Shown piece by piece: positions 49,699 through 58,816 of a stretch of DNA of 64,000 nucleotides. The translations under genes were made by a program, and so were the position numbers. Source of the stretch: Saccharopolyspora dendranthemae (lineage in GTDB: Bacteria > Actinomycetota > Actinomycetes > Mycobacteriales > Pseudonocardiaceae); contig NZ_VIWX01000007.1 of the NCBI RefSeq assembly GCF_007829955.1, forward strand, positions 62,001 through 126,000, read 5' to 3'. How positions within the stretch are numbered: position 1 is the stretch's first letter; every line of letters starts with the position of its first letter. The notes beneath the pieces were generated by a model. That model had not been told where the DNA came from. It ran no database searches and worked only from the letters and a program-made list of their open reading frames with translations.

Positions 49699-50060
49699 AG
49701 CGCCTTTCGGGAGCGGTCCCGCCCAGTGCGCGCAAGTGGAACCTGAACCTTCCGCGCGCCCATTCGCAATTGCTCGTGAATGCGCTTCCGGTCGGCTCGC
49801 GAGCCCGCTCGGTGCTGCGAGCTGGTTTCACGGTTGAGGATTCCTTGCCGTTTTTTGCGGGGGTTGAGAACGATTGCGATATTTGGGGGAATGAGGCCGC
49901 TCCGATAACGGAACGTGGCCGAGCGGGCCACCCGTTCGGCCCAGCGTTTAACGGAAAAGTCGTATTGCCGGACCCGCGACGAGCCAGATTTTCCGGAGTA
50001 GTGTGGCCGATGCTCCAGCGGCGGTAACGCCGTGCATCACATTTTCTTGAGGAGGACGCC
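49699..50060. other. Long leader region of the cold shock gene, no gene seen
   Basis: This 362-bp gap has no credible ORF. Part of it (about 49840-50000) is much less GC-rich than the rest of the window and includes TTTTTTGC and GATATTTGG. It probably holds the promoter and a structured 5' untranslated region of the cold shock gene. Confidence 0.5.
49917..49941 (+). terminator. Hairpin upstream of the cold shock gene
   Basis: GGCCGAGCGGG (49917-49927) and CCCGTTCGGCC (49931-49941) form an 11-bp stem with one wobble and a CCA loop. It could end the AIM24 transcript or act in the cold shock leader. Confidence 0.5.
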
Positions 50061-50264
50061 GTGGCGGTCGGCACGGTCAAATGGTTCAACTCGGAGAAGG
50101 GCTACGGATTCATCGCGACGGACGGTGGATCCGATGTGTTCGTCCATTACTCCGCAATCGACATGTCTGGTTTCCGCACCCTTTCTGAAGGGGATCGGGT
50201 CGAATTCGAGGTGAAAGCCGGCCGTGATGGCCGAACTCAAGCCGACGGCGTCCGCAAGGTCTGA
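50061..50264 (+). CDS. Cold shock protein
   Basis: 67 residues from GTG 50061 after GAGGAGG. Single OB-fold cold shock domain with both RNA-binding motifs, GTVKWFNSEKGYGFIA (RNP1) and DVFVHYSAID (RNP2). It is an RNA chaperone for translation and stress. The long, AT-richer leader suggests post-transcriptional control as in other csp genes. A strong terminator follows. Confidence 0.95.
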   Translation: MAVGTVKWFNSEKGYGFIATDGGSDVFVHYSAIDMSGFRTLSEGDRVEFEVKAGRDGRTQADGVRKV

Positions 50265-50288
50265 CGAGAACTTCGCTCCCTGTCGTCG

Positions 50289-50324
50289 TGCGGCCCGGTT
50301 CTCCTGGTGGGGAACCGGGCCGCA
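50289..50324 (+). terminator. Terminator after the cold shock gene
   Basis: TGCGGCCCGGTTC (50289-50301) pairs perfectly with GAACCGGGCCGCA (50312-50324); the loop ends add a TCC/GGA helix. Confidence 0.82.
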
Positions 50325-50380
50325 ACGCGACACGGGCGGAACGCCGAACCAGCACCCGGGCGTGATCTCCGCCGGTTAGG

Positions 50381-51589
50381 GTGACCGACGTGTCGGAAGA
50401 TTTGAGCGGGCAGCGGCTCGGCCACTACAAGATCGACAGCGTGCTCGGTCGCGGTGGGATGAGCGTGATGTACCGCGCCACCGACGTCCGGCTCGGTCGC
50501 AAGGTCGCGCTGAAGGTGATGGGGGAGCACATCACCGGCGACACGGAGTTCCGCGAGCGCTTCGTCGACGAGGCCCGCAACACCTCCGCCATCGATCACG
50601 CCAACATCGTGCCGCTGTACGACTTCGGCGAGGTCGACGGCATGCTGTTCATCGCGATGCGGCTGGTCGAGGGTTCCGACCTGGCGGGCCTGATCTCCGA
50701 CGGGCCGATCTCGCCGAAGCGCACCCTGGAGCTGCTCGGGCAGATCTCCGAGGCGCTGGACATGCTGCACGAGCGCGGTCTGGTGCACCTCGACCTCAAA
50801 CCGGCCAACGTGCTGGTCACGTCGCGGGAGTCCTCGCACGAGCACGTCTACCTCGCGGACTTCGGGCTGACCCGGCGCGGCGCCACCGGCCACCGCACCT
50901 CCTCCGGCGACTTCCTCGGTTCGCCGACCTACGCCGCCCCCGAGCACCTGCGCGGCGAGCCCGTCGACGGGCGCACCGACCAGTACGCGCTGGCCTGCAT
51001 GCTCTTCGCCTGCCTGACCGGCCGGCCGCCGTTCCAGGGCTCGGTGCAGGAGATCATCCAGGGTCACCTGAGCGCCGAACCGCCGACGCCGGGCTCGCTG
51101 GTGCTGCTCCCGCCGCCGATCGACGAGGTGCTGCGCCGAGGGATGGCCAAGCGCGCCGACCAGCGCTACGCGACCTGCCAGGACCTGATCGCCGCGGCCC
51201 GCGCCGCGCTCGGCCCCGCGGCGGGCGAGGCCCCGGCACCCCCGCGCGTGGCTCAGCAGCCGGTGCAGCAACCGGCGCCCCCGATGTCCCAGCCCTTCCC
51301 GCAGCAGGTGCCCCAGCACACCGGGCCGTACCCGCAGCAGAACTACCCCGGCTACCAGCAGCAGCAGCCGGTGCGGCTGCGCCCGCCGATGCCCGCCGGT
51401 TCCTCGTCGTTCACCAAGAGCTCGTCGGGCGGCGCGGCGAAGTGGATCGTGCCGGTGCTGGTGGTCATCGCGCTGCTGGTGATCGTCCTGCTGTTCGTGG
51501 CGATGGCCACGTCCGGCAGCGGTTCGAGCTCGCCGGCCACGCCCACTTCCGGGCCGCTGCCCACTTCCGTGCCCACCGCCGGCGGGTGA
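50381..51589 (+). CDS. Serine/threonine protein kinase with one membrane helix
   Basis: 402 residues from GTG 50381 (GTG at 50390 also possible). The kinase domain (residues 12-265) has the glycine loop LGRGGMSVMYRA, Lys in KVALKVMGE near 48, catalytic HLDLKPANVLV near 140, DFGLTRRG near 165 and YAAPEHL. The catalytic loop is HLD, not HRD, so the Arg used for activation-loop control is missing, although the Asp, Asn and Lys are kept. A Gln/Pro-rich linker leads to one membrane helix near 350-372 and a short Ser/Pro-rich external tail, with no PASTA repeats. It is therefore a PknD/PknE-like receptor kinase with little external sensing domain. Confidence 0.9.
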   Translation: MTDVSEDLSGQRLGHYKIDSVLGRGGMSVMYRATDVRLGRKVALKVMGEHITGDTEFRERFVDEARNTSAIDHANIVPLYDFGEVDGMLFIAMRLVEGSDLAGLISDGPISPKRTLELLGQISEALDMLHERGLVHLDLKPANVLVTSRESSHEHVYLADFGLTRRGATGHRTSSGDFLGSPTYAAPEHLRGEPVDGRTDQYALACMLFACLTGRPPFQGSVQEIIQGHLSAEPPTPGSLVLLPPPIDEVLRRGMAKRADQRYATCQDLIAAARAALGPAAGEAPAPPRVAQQPVQQPAPPMSQPFPQQVPQHTGPYPQQNYPGYQQQQPVRLRPPMPAGSSSFTKSSSGGAAKWIVPVLVVIALLVIVLLFVAMATSGSGSSSPATPTSGPLPTSVPTAGG

Positions 51590-51604
51590 GTCGGGGAGAG
51601 GTCG

Positions 51605-51631
51605 CTTGCACTCACCCACTGTGAGTGCTAG
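51605..51631. promoter_or_regulatory. CIRCE element 1 upstream of groEL
   Basis: CTTGCACTC and GAGTGCTAG flank nine bases, one mismatch from a perfect inverted repeat. It is the HrcA operator pattern, and the groEL promoter lies inside it. Confidence 0.85.
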
Positions 51632-51634
51632 ACA
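51606..51634 (+). promoter_or_regulatory. Probable groEL promoter
   Basis: TTGCAC (51606-51611) and TAGACA (51629-51634) are 17 bp apart, so both boxes overlap CIRCE element 1 and HrcA binding would block RNA polymerase directly. Confidence 0.6.
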
Positions 51635-51639
51635 CGGTA

Positions 51640-51666
51640 CTGGCACTCAGCAACGTTGAGTGCCAG
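51640..51666. promoter_or_regulatory. CIRCE element 2 upstream of groEL
   Basis: CTGGCACTC and GAGTGCCAG flank AGCAACGTT in a perfect 9-9-9 inverted repeat, 35 bases after the start of element 1. It lies in the early transcribed leader. Confidence 0.9.
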
Positions 51667-51820
51667 GTCGGGACGGTGAGGTCGTTCCGGCGGCGCCAAA
51701 TGACGGCGTCGTCGCGCGATCGTCCGTCGCGGGCACCGAGCCTGGCCGAGCAGAGTCCTGCCGTCGTGCACGCACCAGTGTGCACCGTCGGCGTCCAGAC
51801 AGGTGGAGGACCACACCGCA

Positions 51821-53455
<1,635 letters not shown>

Positions 53456-53472
53456 GTCCAGTCGACAGCTGA

Positions 53473-53507
53473 GCGAAGGGCCGTCCCCGATGGGGGCGGC
53501 CCTTCGC
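53473..53507 (+). terminator. groEL terminator
   Basis: GCGAAGGGCCGTCCCC (53473-53488) pairs over 16 bp with GGGGGCGGCCCTTCGC (53492-53507), loop GAT, one wobble, followed by CTTTGCG. Confidence 0.88.
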
Positions 53508-53597
53508 CTTTGCGTCAGGCGGGCAGGTGACCCGGTCGGGTCACTCGCCGGTGTGTTGAACTGGGGGCGTCCGCCAGTGGATTGGATGGGGAGCTCG

Positions 53598-55595
53598 ATG
53601 CGCGGTTTTGCCAGGTCGCTCGCGGTGTGCGCGGCCGGGATGATGGCCCTTGCCGGATGCACGAACTCCGCCCCGCCGCCGGACGAGCCCGCCCCGCAGA
53701 GCTCCGACGCACTGCCCGGCGAGGGCATGCCGTCGGTGGTCCCGCAGCCGGAGCTGATCGACCGGCTGGGCGACGACGTCGCCGTGCGCGGCAAGGCCGA
53801 GGTCGTGGTGGACCCGCTGGTCGACCAGCAGACGAAGGACCTCGCCAAGCAGGTGCTCGAACTCGCCGGCGCCGACGAGGTCGAGTTCCGCGAGCCGGGC
53901 GCCCCGGCATCGGATGCGGCGCTGCGCGTGCGGATCGGGGAGCGCACCTCGCCGACGCTGGTCAAGGGCCTGCAGGACTCGCGCATGGGCGCCCCGGTCC
54001 CGATGGAGAACGAGGCGTACGTGCTGGCGGTGCGGCCGGACACCGACGCCGAGGTGATCATCGGCGCGTCCGACCCGGCCGGTGCCTACTACGGCGTGCA
54101 GACGCTGCGGCAGCTCATCTCGCCCGGCCGCATCGCCGGGGCCGTCGTGCTGGACCGGCCCGCGATGCCGCTGCGCGGTGCGATCGAGGGCTTCTACGGC
54201 CCGCCGTGGACGCACCAGGAGCGGATGGACCAGCTGGCGTTCTACGGCGACGTCAAGCTCAACACCTACATCTACGCGCCCAAGGACGACCCGTACCACC
54301 GGGAGAAGTGGCGCGAGCCCTACCCGGAGCAGGAGCTCGGCGAGGTGCGCGAGCTCATCGGTCAGGCCGGGGCGCACCACGTGAAGTTCACCTTCGCGCT
54401 CTCGCCGGGCAATTCCATCTGCTACAGCGATCCGCGCGATTTCCAGGCGCTGCAGGCGAAGTTGCAGGCCATGTACGACGAGGGCGTCCGCGACTTCTCG
54501 CTGCCGCTGGACGACATCTCCTACACGCGCTGGAACTGCGCCGGTGACGAGCAGGCCTACGGTCGTCCTTCGGAGGGCAGCGCCGGGCGGGCGCAGGCCG
54601 ACCTGCTCAACCGCGTCCAGCGCGAGTTCGTCGACACCCACCGCGGGGTGGCACCGCTGCAGTTCGTGCCGACCGAGTACTCCGACGTCGAGGACTCCGA
54701 GTACAAGACGGCGATCCGGGAGGTGCTGGATCCGCGGGTGCGGGTGATGTGGACCGGCGACGGCGTGATCCCGCGCCAGATCACGGTTTCCGATGCGAAG
54801 CAGGCGGAGGCCGTGTGGGGCCGCAAGGTCTTCCTCTGGGACAACTACCCGGTCAACGACTTCAACGGGTCGCGCGGGCGGATCATGCTCGGCTCCTACG
54901 ACAAGCGGGAGCGCGGGCTCAGCGATCAGCTGGCGGGCGACGTCGTCAACCCGATGAACCAGGCGGCGGCGAGCAAGGTCGTGGAGATCGGTGCGGCCGA
55001 CTTCGCCTGGAACGACCAGGACTTCGACCCGCAACGGGCTTGGCGCGCGGCCGCCGAGTACCTGGCGGGCAAGCGGCTCGCCGGTGAATCACCGGGCGTG
55101 CAGGCGGATCCGGCGACGGTGGAGGCGCTGCTGGCGTTCTTCGACCTGGAGCACATGGCGCCGGTCGCCAACGGCTCGGCCTGGCTCCCGCCGGCGCCGG
55201 AGCTCTCCCGCCGGATCGACGCGTTCCACGCGGCGTGGGCGGGCGGTGACCGCCAAGCGGCGGTCCGGGACCTGCGGTCCTACGCGGATCTCCTCGCGTC
55301 CGCGCCGAAGCGCATCCGGGCCGGGGCGCCGCGGGACTTCGTCGCCGACACCGACCACTGGCTGATCGCCGCCGCGCAGTGGTCCCAGGCCCTGCTCGCG
55401 ACGGCCGACGGGCTCGACGCACGTGCCAGGGGCGATGAGGCGCTGGCCAAGGCCCGCTTCGACGAGGCCCGGTGGGGAGTGGACGCGGCCAAGCGGATCC
55501 GCTCCACCACCGCAGAAGTCCGCCCCGCGGGCCAGGTCCTGGTCGCCGACGGAGTCCTCGACACCTTCATCACCCAAGCCCCCGAGATGCGCTGA
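53598..55595 (+). CDS. GH84-type beta-N-acetylglucosaminidase lipoprotein
   Basis: 665 residues from ATG 53598, five bases after GGGGAG; upstream in-frame codons are not needed. A lipoprotein signal (RGFARSLAVCAAGMMALAGC) places it outside the membrane. After a GH20b-like N-terminal domain (VVPQPELIDRLGDDVAVRG onward) comes the GH84 barrel: GAIEGFYGPPWTHQERMDQL near 195 and the catalytic Asp pair in SLPLDDISYTRW near 303; FLWDNYPVNDF near 412 is also typical. A helical C-terminal domain follows. Such enzymes remove terminal GlcNAc; hyaluronidase or O-GlcNAcase-like labels are substrate guesses. The gene lies after groEL and before the composite repeat region. Confidence 0.9.
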   Translation: MRGFARSLAVCAAGMMALAGCTNSAPPPDEPAPQSSDALPGEGMPSVVPQPELIDRLGDDVAVRGKAEVVVDPLVDQQTKDLAKQVLELAGADEVEFREPGAPASDAALRVRIGERTSPTLVKGLQDSRMGAPVPMENEAYVLAVRPDTDAEVIIGASDPAGAYYGVQTLRQLISPGRIAGAVVLDRPAMPLRGAIEGFYGPPWTHQERMDQLAFYGDVKLNTYIYAPKDDPYHREKWREPYPEQELGEVRELIGQAGAHHVKFTFALSPGNSICYSDPRDFQALQAKLQAMYDEGVRDFSLPLDDISYTRWNCAGDEQAYGRPSEGSAGRAQADLLNRVQREFVDTHRGVAPLQFVPTEYSDVEDSEYKTAIREVLDPRVRVMWTGDGVIPRQITVSDAKQAEAVWGRKVFLWDNYPVNDFNGSRGRIMLGSYDKRERGLSDQLAGDVVNPMNQAAASKVVEIGAADFAWNDQDFDPQRAWRAAAEYLAGKRLAGESPGVQADPATVEALLAFFDLEHMAPVANGSAWLPPAPELSRRIDAFHAAWAGGDRQAAVRDLRSYADLLASAPKRIRAGAPRDFVADTDHWLIAAAQWSQALLATADGLDARARGDEALAKARFDEARWGVDAAKRIRSTTAEVRPAGQVLVADGVLDTFITQAPEMR

Positions 55596-55627
55596 CCCCA
55601 ACCCGCGTTCATCGTTTCGGGGCAATT

Positions 55628-55695
55628 CCCAGTTTTAGTCCAAACCGAGCCATGATCATGTCCGAAATGTCGGCTCAGTTATGACTAAAACTGGG
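55628..55695 (+). repeat. Family B palindrome, copy B3
   Basis: CCCAGTTTTAGTCCAAAC (55628-55645) and GTTATGACTAAAACTGGG (55678-55695). The 32-base loop is the reverse complement of the B1 loop with two differences, so B1 and B3 are opposite orientations of one element. It is followed by ACCTGGTGCGG and module C (55715-55734, reverse). Confidence 0.85.
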
Positions 55696-55714
55696 ACCTG
55701 GTGCGGCTCGTTGC

Positions 55715-55886
55715 TTCAGGTGTGGGACTCAGCCCGCACCGCTGCGCCGTCCCCTGTGGGGATTTCTCACTCGTCGTCTGGCGAGTACGCCGCGACGCCG
55801 ATGTCCACCCCGGGGTAAGCGGAAGACATCAGGAGTGGCGCACGGAGTCCAGGCGGCGTGTGAGGTTCCGCTACCCGCACCGCCAC
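55715..55886 (+). repeat. Family A structured repeat, copy A5 (reverse), with module C and a replaced apical hairpin
   Basis: Arms CTCACTCGTCGTCTGG (55766-55781) and CCAGGCGGCGTGTGAG (55849-55864) pair with two T-G wobbles and one T-T mismatch on this strand. In place of the usual TGTATTGGCATACA the core has GATGTC (55800-55805) and GACATC (55825-55830) enclosing ACCCCGGGGT. Module C in reverse lies at 55715-55734, separated by a small CCCC-TGT-GGGG hairpin. It is in the convergent gap between GH84 and SUFU genes. Confidence 0.82.
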
Positions 55887-55909
55887 GCAAAGTGATTCTG
55901 CAATGACCC

Positions 55910-55927
55910 CTAAAACTGGGAAATGCC
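55910..55927 (-). repeat. Half copy of family B at the end of the SUFU gene
   Basis: CTAAAACTGGGAAATGCC is the inverted counterpart of GGCAATTCCCAGTTTTAG at 55621-55638 (17 of 18 match). The two therefore face each other as inverted ends around B3, module C and A5. Its TAG is the stop codon of the SUFU-domain gene. Confidence 0.75.
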
Positions 55928-56479
55928 GACGTCGCTCCGGAAGATGTCGACGAGGTCGCTGTCGTGCGACTCCCAGCGGTCGTAGAGGGCGTCGCGGCCG
56001 TAGCGGGCGACCAGCTGCGACTCCGCCCGGGTGATCGGCACCAGCGTGATCAGCTGCAGCACCGGGCGACCACCGTCGTCCAGCAGCACGTCGAACTCAT
56101 CGCCCAGGTAGGGGTGCGGGGCGGCGAGAGCGCCCGCGATCGCCGTGTCGGGCAGCAGGATCCGGTCGTTCATGATCAGCGCGCCGTAGCCGACGCGCGC
56201 CCGGGACTCGGTGAGCAGCTCCGCGATCACGGCCACCAGGTGCTTGGCGTAGAGCTCCTGATCGCGGCGGAGCGTGCACAGCAGTTCCTGCGGCAGCGGC
56301 GCGCCCGCGGTGTGCTCGCGGAGTCCGCTGGTCAGCACGGTCACGTGCGCGCCGTCGGCGTGGTCGCAGTACACGAGGTTGTACGCGCGCTCCCGTCCGC
56401 CGGCGCTGCGGCTGTCGGCGCCCCGCACCCTGCCGACGTGCTTCTCCACGTGCGCCGGGAACCCCTCGAACGCGCTCAT
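55910..56479 (-). CDS. Suppressor of fused (SUFU)-domain protein
   Basis: 189 residues from ATG (complement 56477-56479), eight bases after GGAG. The SUFU-like fold of bacteria is suggested by NLVYCDHADGAHVTVLTSGLREH near 35, LPQELLCTLRRD, GYGALIMNDRILLPDTA near 100 and LQLITLVPITRAESQLVARYGRDALYDRW near 145. Bacterial SUFU proteins commonly serve as immunity proteins or occur in polymorphic toxin loci, but no toxin is visible here. The last three codons (Ser-Gln-Phe) and the stop lie in the repeat half copy, so the original C-terminus may have been altered by repeat insertion. Confidence 0.82.
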   Translation of the reverse strand: MSAFEGFPAHVEKHVGRVRGADSRSAGGRERAYNLVYCDHADGAHVTVLTSGLREHTAGAPLPQELLCTLRRDQELYAKHLVAVIAELLTESRARVGYGALIMNDRILLPDTAIAGALAAPHPYLGDEFDVLLDDGGRPVLQLITLVPITRAESQLVARYGRDALYDRWESHDSDLVDIFRSDVGISQF

Positions 56480-56594
56480 GCACCACTCCAAGATCGACCG
56501 ACGCGCATCCTAGCCGCGGGCGCCGATCGACCTGCACCGCTGCCCGGGAGAATGATCGTCGCCAGCGCGGCGTCCGGTCGAATAGGCTCGGGGG

Positions 56595-57476
56595 GTGGCT
56601 GACGCTCTCGAGATGACATCACCGGCCGAGGTCGCAGCGGCGCTGGACAAGACCGGCTACCTGCCCGATGACGGGATCGCGACGGCGGCCTTCCTGGCGA
56701 TGCGGATGCGGCGTCCGCTGCTGACCGAGGGAGAACCGGGCACCGGGAAGACGGCGCTCGCGCAGGCCCTGGCGGCGGCGCTCGGCGTGGACCTGATCCG
56801 CCTGCAGTGCCACGAGGGCATCGACGCGGCACAGGCGCTCTACGACTGGGACTTCCCCCGGCAGTTGCTGCACCTGCGCACCCTGGAAGCCGCTTCCGGT
56901 GGTGAGTTCGACGCCGATGCCGCCGAGTCCTCCCTCTACACGCCGCGATTCCTGCTGTCCCGGCCGCTGCTGCGCGCCTTGCAGGAGGCGCCGTGCGTGC
57001 TGCTGGTCGACGAGATCGACCGCGCCGACGACGAGTTCGAGGCGTTCCTGCTGGAGGTGCTGTCGGAGTACGCGGTCAGCATCCCGGAGTACGGCGAGGT
57101 CCGCGCCGAGCAACCGCCGATCGTCATCCTGACCTCCAACCGCACGCGCGAGGTTCACGACGCCCTCAAGCGGCGCTGCCTCTACCACTGGCTGGAACAT
57201 CCGGACCTGGACCGCGAGGTCGCCATCCTCCGCCGCCGGCTGCCCGGCGTGGACGCCCGCCTGGCGGAGCAGGTCGCCGCGTCGCTCCAGCGGATGCGCC
57301 AGATGGAGCTCCTCAAGCCTCCGGGCGTGGCCGAGGCGATCGACTGGACCCAGGCCCTCCAGGCCTTGGGCGCGGATTCCCTCGACACGGAGACGGCCGC
57401 GACGACCCTCGGTGCCGTCCTCAAGTACCGCGAGGACGAAGCGCGGGTTCGGGCGTCGGGAGTCCTGGCGCCCTGA
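56595..57476 (+). CDS. MoxR-family AAA ATPase (CoxD type)
   Basis: 293 residues from GTG 56595. Walker A EGEPGTGKTALAQAL near 46, the MoxR insert LQCHEGIDAAQALYDWDFPRQLL, Walker B VLLVDEIDRADDEFEAFLLEVL near 136 and IVILTSNRTREVHDALKRRC near 180 (sensor and arginine finger). CoxD proteins help mature the active site of molybdenum hydroxylases, acting with a VWA protein (CoxE), encoded next. It opens the molybdenum hydroxylase gene block. Confidence 0.9.
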   Translation: MADALEMTSPAEVAAALDKTGYLPDDGIATAAFLAMRMRRPLLTEGEPGTGKTALAQALAAALGVDLIRLQCHEGIDAAQALYDWDFPRQLLHLRTLEAASGGEFDADAAESSLYTPRFLLSRPLLRALQEAPCVLLVDEIDRADDEFEAFLLEVLSEYAVSIPEYGEVRAEQPPIVILTSNRTREVHDALKRRCLYHWLEHPDLDREVAILRRRLPGVDARLAEQVAASLQRMRQMELLKPPGVAEAIDWTQALQALGADSLDTETAATTLGAVLKYREDEARVRASGVLAP

Positions 57477-57502
57477 CCGGGGACGGTCACCAGTGGGTGG
57501 TC

Positions 57503-57545
57503 CTGGTCCGAATTGACCGGGCAAAACGTGGACGGTTCGGACCAG
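57503..57545. promoter_or_regulatory. Inverted repeat between the MoxR and VWA genes
   Basis: CTGGTCCGAA (57503-57512) and TTCGGACCAG (57536-57545) are perfect 10-bp arms 23 bases apart. It may be an operator or a hairpin in the transcript ahead of the VWA gene. Confidence 0.4.
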
Positions 57546-57601
57546 AACCGCCCGGAGCACCGGTGCGAATCCGATGACCTGCGGTGGGAGGTGTGCTGAC
57601 G

Positions 57602-58747
57602 GTGGAGACCGTGACCGGGTTGGTGGGGTTCGCCCGCGCCCTGCGGCATTCGGGGATGGCCGTGGGGCCCAACCGGGTGCAGAGCTTCCTGTCCGCCGTG
57701 GAGGAGGTCGGGGTCGACGACCGGGAGGGCGTGTACTGGGCTGGGCGCCTCACGTTGTGCTCCGAGCCCGACGACGTCCCCCGCTACGACGCCGCGTTCG
57801 CGACCTGGTTCAGCGCGGAGCCGATGCGGGTGGAGCAGCCGGGCCAGACGGTGTCGCGACCGGCGAAGATCGCGGCCCTGAGCGCCGAGACCTCGGACGG
57901 CGAGGGGGAGGGCGAGTCGGAGGATCCCCTCGCGGCGGCCGCCAGCGACGCCGAGGTGCTGCGCGACCGGGACGTGACCGAGCTCAGCGACGCCGAGCGG
58001 GATCACCTGCGACGGATGCTCGCGGTGCTGCGCCCGGACCCGCCGACGCGTCCGTCGCTGCGGCGCGAGCCGGGCAAGCGCGGTGCCCTGAGCCCCCGCG
58101 CGACGTTGCGCGCGATGCTGCGCTCCGGGGGCGAGCCGGTGCGCCTGCCGCGGCAGCACCGCTCGCGACGGCCCCGCCGCGTGGTGCTGCTGATCGACGT
58201 GTCCGGTTCGATGAGCCCGTACGCGGACGCGCTGCTGCGCTTCGCGCACGTGGTGGTGCGCCGGGCTCCGGCGAGCACCGAGGTCTTCACCCTCGGAACC
58301 CGGATGACCCGTGTGAGCAGGCAATTGCGCCAGCGCGACGCCGAATCCGCGCTCCAGGCGGCGTCGCGCGCGGTGCCCGACTTCTCCGGCGGGACACGGC
58401 TGGGTGACACTCTCCGGGTGTTCTTGGACAGGTGGGGCCAGCGCGGCATGGCGCGAGGCTCCGTCGTGGTGCTCTTCTCCGACGGATGGGAGCGCGGCGA
58501 CGCCACCGACCTGGCCGAGCAGATGCGCCGGCTGCACCGGCTCGCCCGAGGTGTCATCTGGGCGAACCCGCACGCCGGTCACGACGGATATCAACCCGTG
58601 CAATCCGGAATTGTCGCGGCCCTCCCGCACGTTGACCGAATGGTGGCCGGTCACAGTCTGAGGTCGCTCGAAGACATCTGGTCATGGGTACGCAGGCTTT
58701 CGCAGTCCGGGGAGCAGGTCCCCGGGACTCCGGTCGGTGTCGTGTGA
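57602..58747 (+). CDS. VWA-domain protein (CoxE type)
   Basis: 381 residues from GTG 57602, nine bases after GGAGGTG; GTG codons at 57584 and 57593 are alternatives. An N-terminal helical region (residues 1-90) and an acidic, Arg-rich linker lead to a VWA domain with the complete MIDAS motif VVLLIDVSGSMSPYADALLRFA near 200, Thr in GGTRLGDTL near 268 and the later SDGWERGD. It is the usual partner of MoxR/CoxD ATPases in maturing molybdenum hydroxylases. Encoded in the same operon. Confidence 0.9.
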   Translation: METVTGLVGFARALRHSGMAVGPNRVQSFLSAVEEVGVDDREGVYWAGRLTLCSEPDDVPRYDAAFATWFSAEPMRVEQPGQTVSRPAKIAALSAETSDGEGEGESEDPLAAAASDAEVLRDRDVTELSDAERDHLRRMLAVLRPDPPTRPSLRREPGKRGALSPRATLRAMLRSGGEPVRLPRQHRSRRPRRVVLLIDVSGSMSPYADALLRFAHVVVRRAPASTEVFTLGTRMTRVSRQLRQRDAESALQAASRAVPDFSGGTRLGDTLRVFLDRWGQRGMARGSVVVLFSDGWERGDATDLAEQMRRLHRLARGVIWANPHAGHDGYQPVQSGIVAALPHVDRMVAGHSLRSLEDIWSWVRRLSQSGEQVPGTPVGVV

Positions 58748-58816
58748 CGCCGGTGCGGGTGGATGCTTGAGAGGGCCGGGGAGGCCCCATGGAGGTTGCC
58801 CCAATGGAGGTGCACC

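Noticed and set aside
57540..57590. A molybdenum-cofactor or cobalamin riboswitch before the VWA gene
   Set aside because: GGTGCGAATCC is suggestive, but the conserved core of either class cannot be found.
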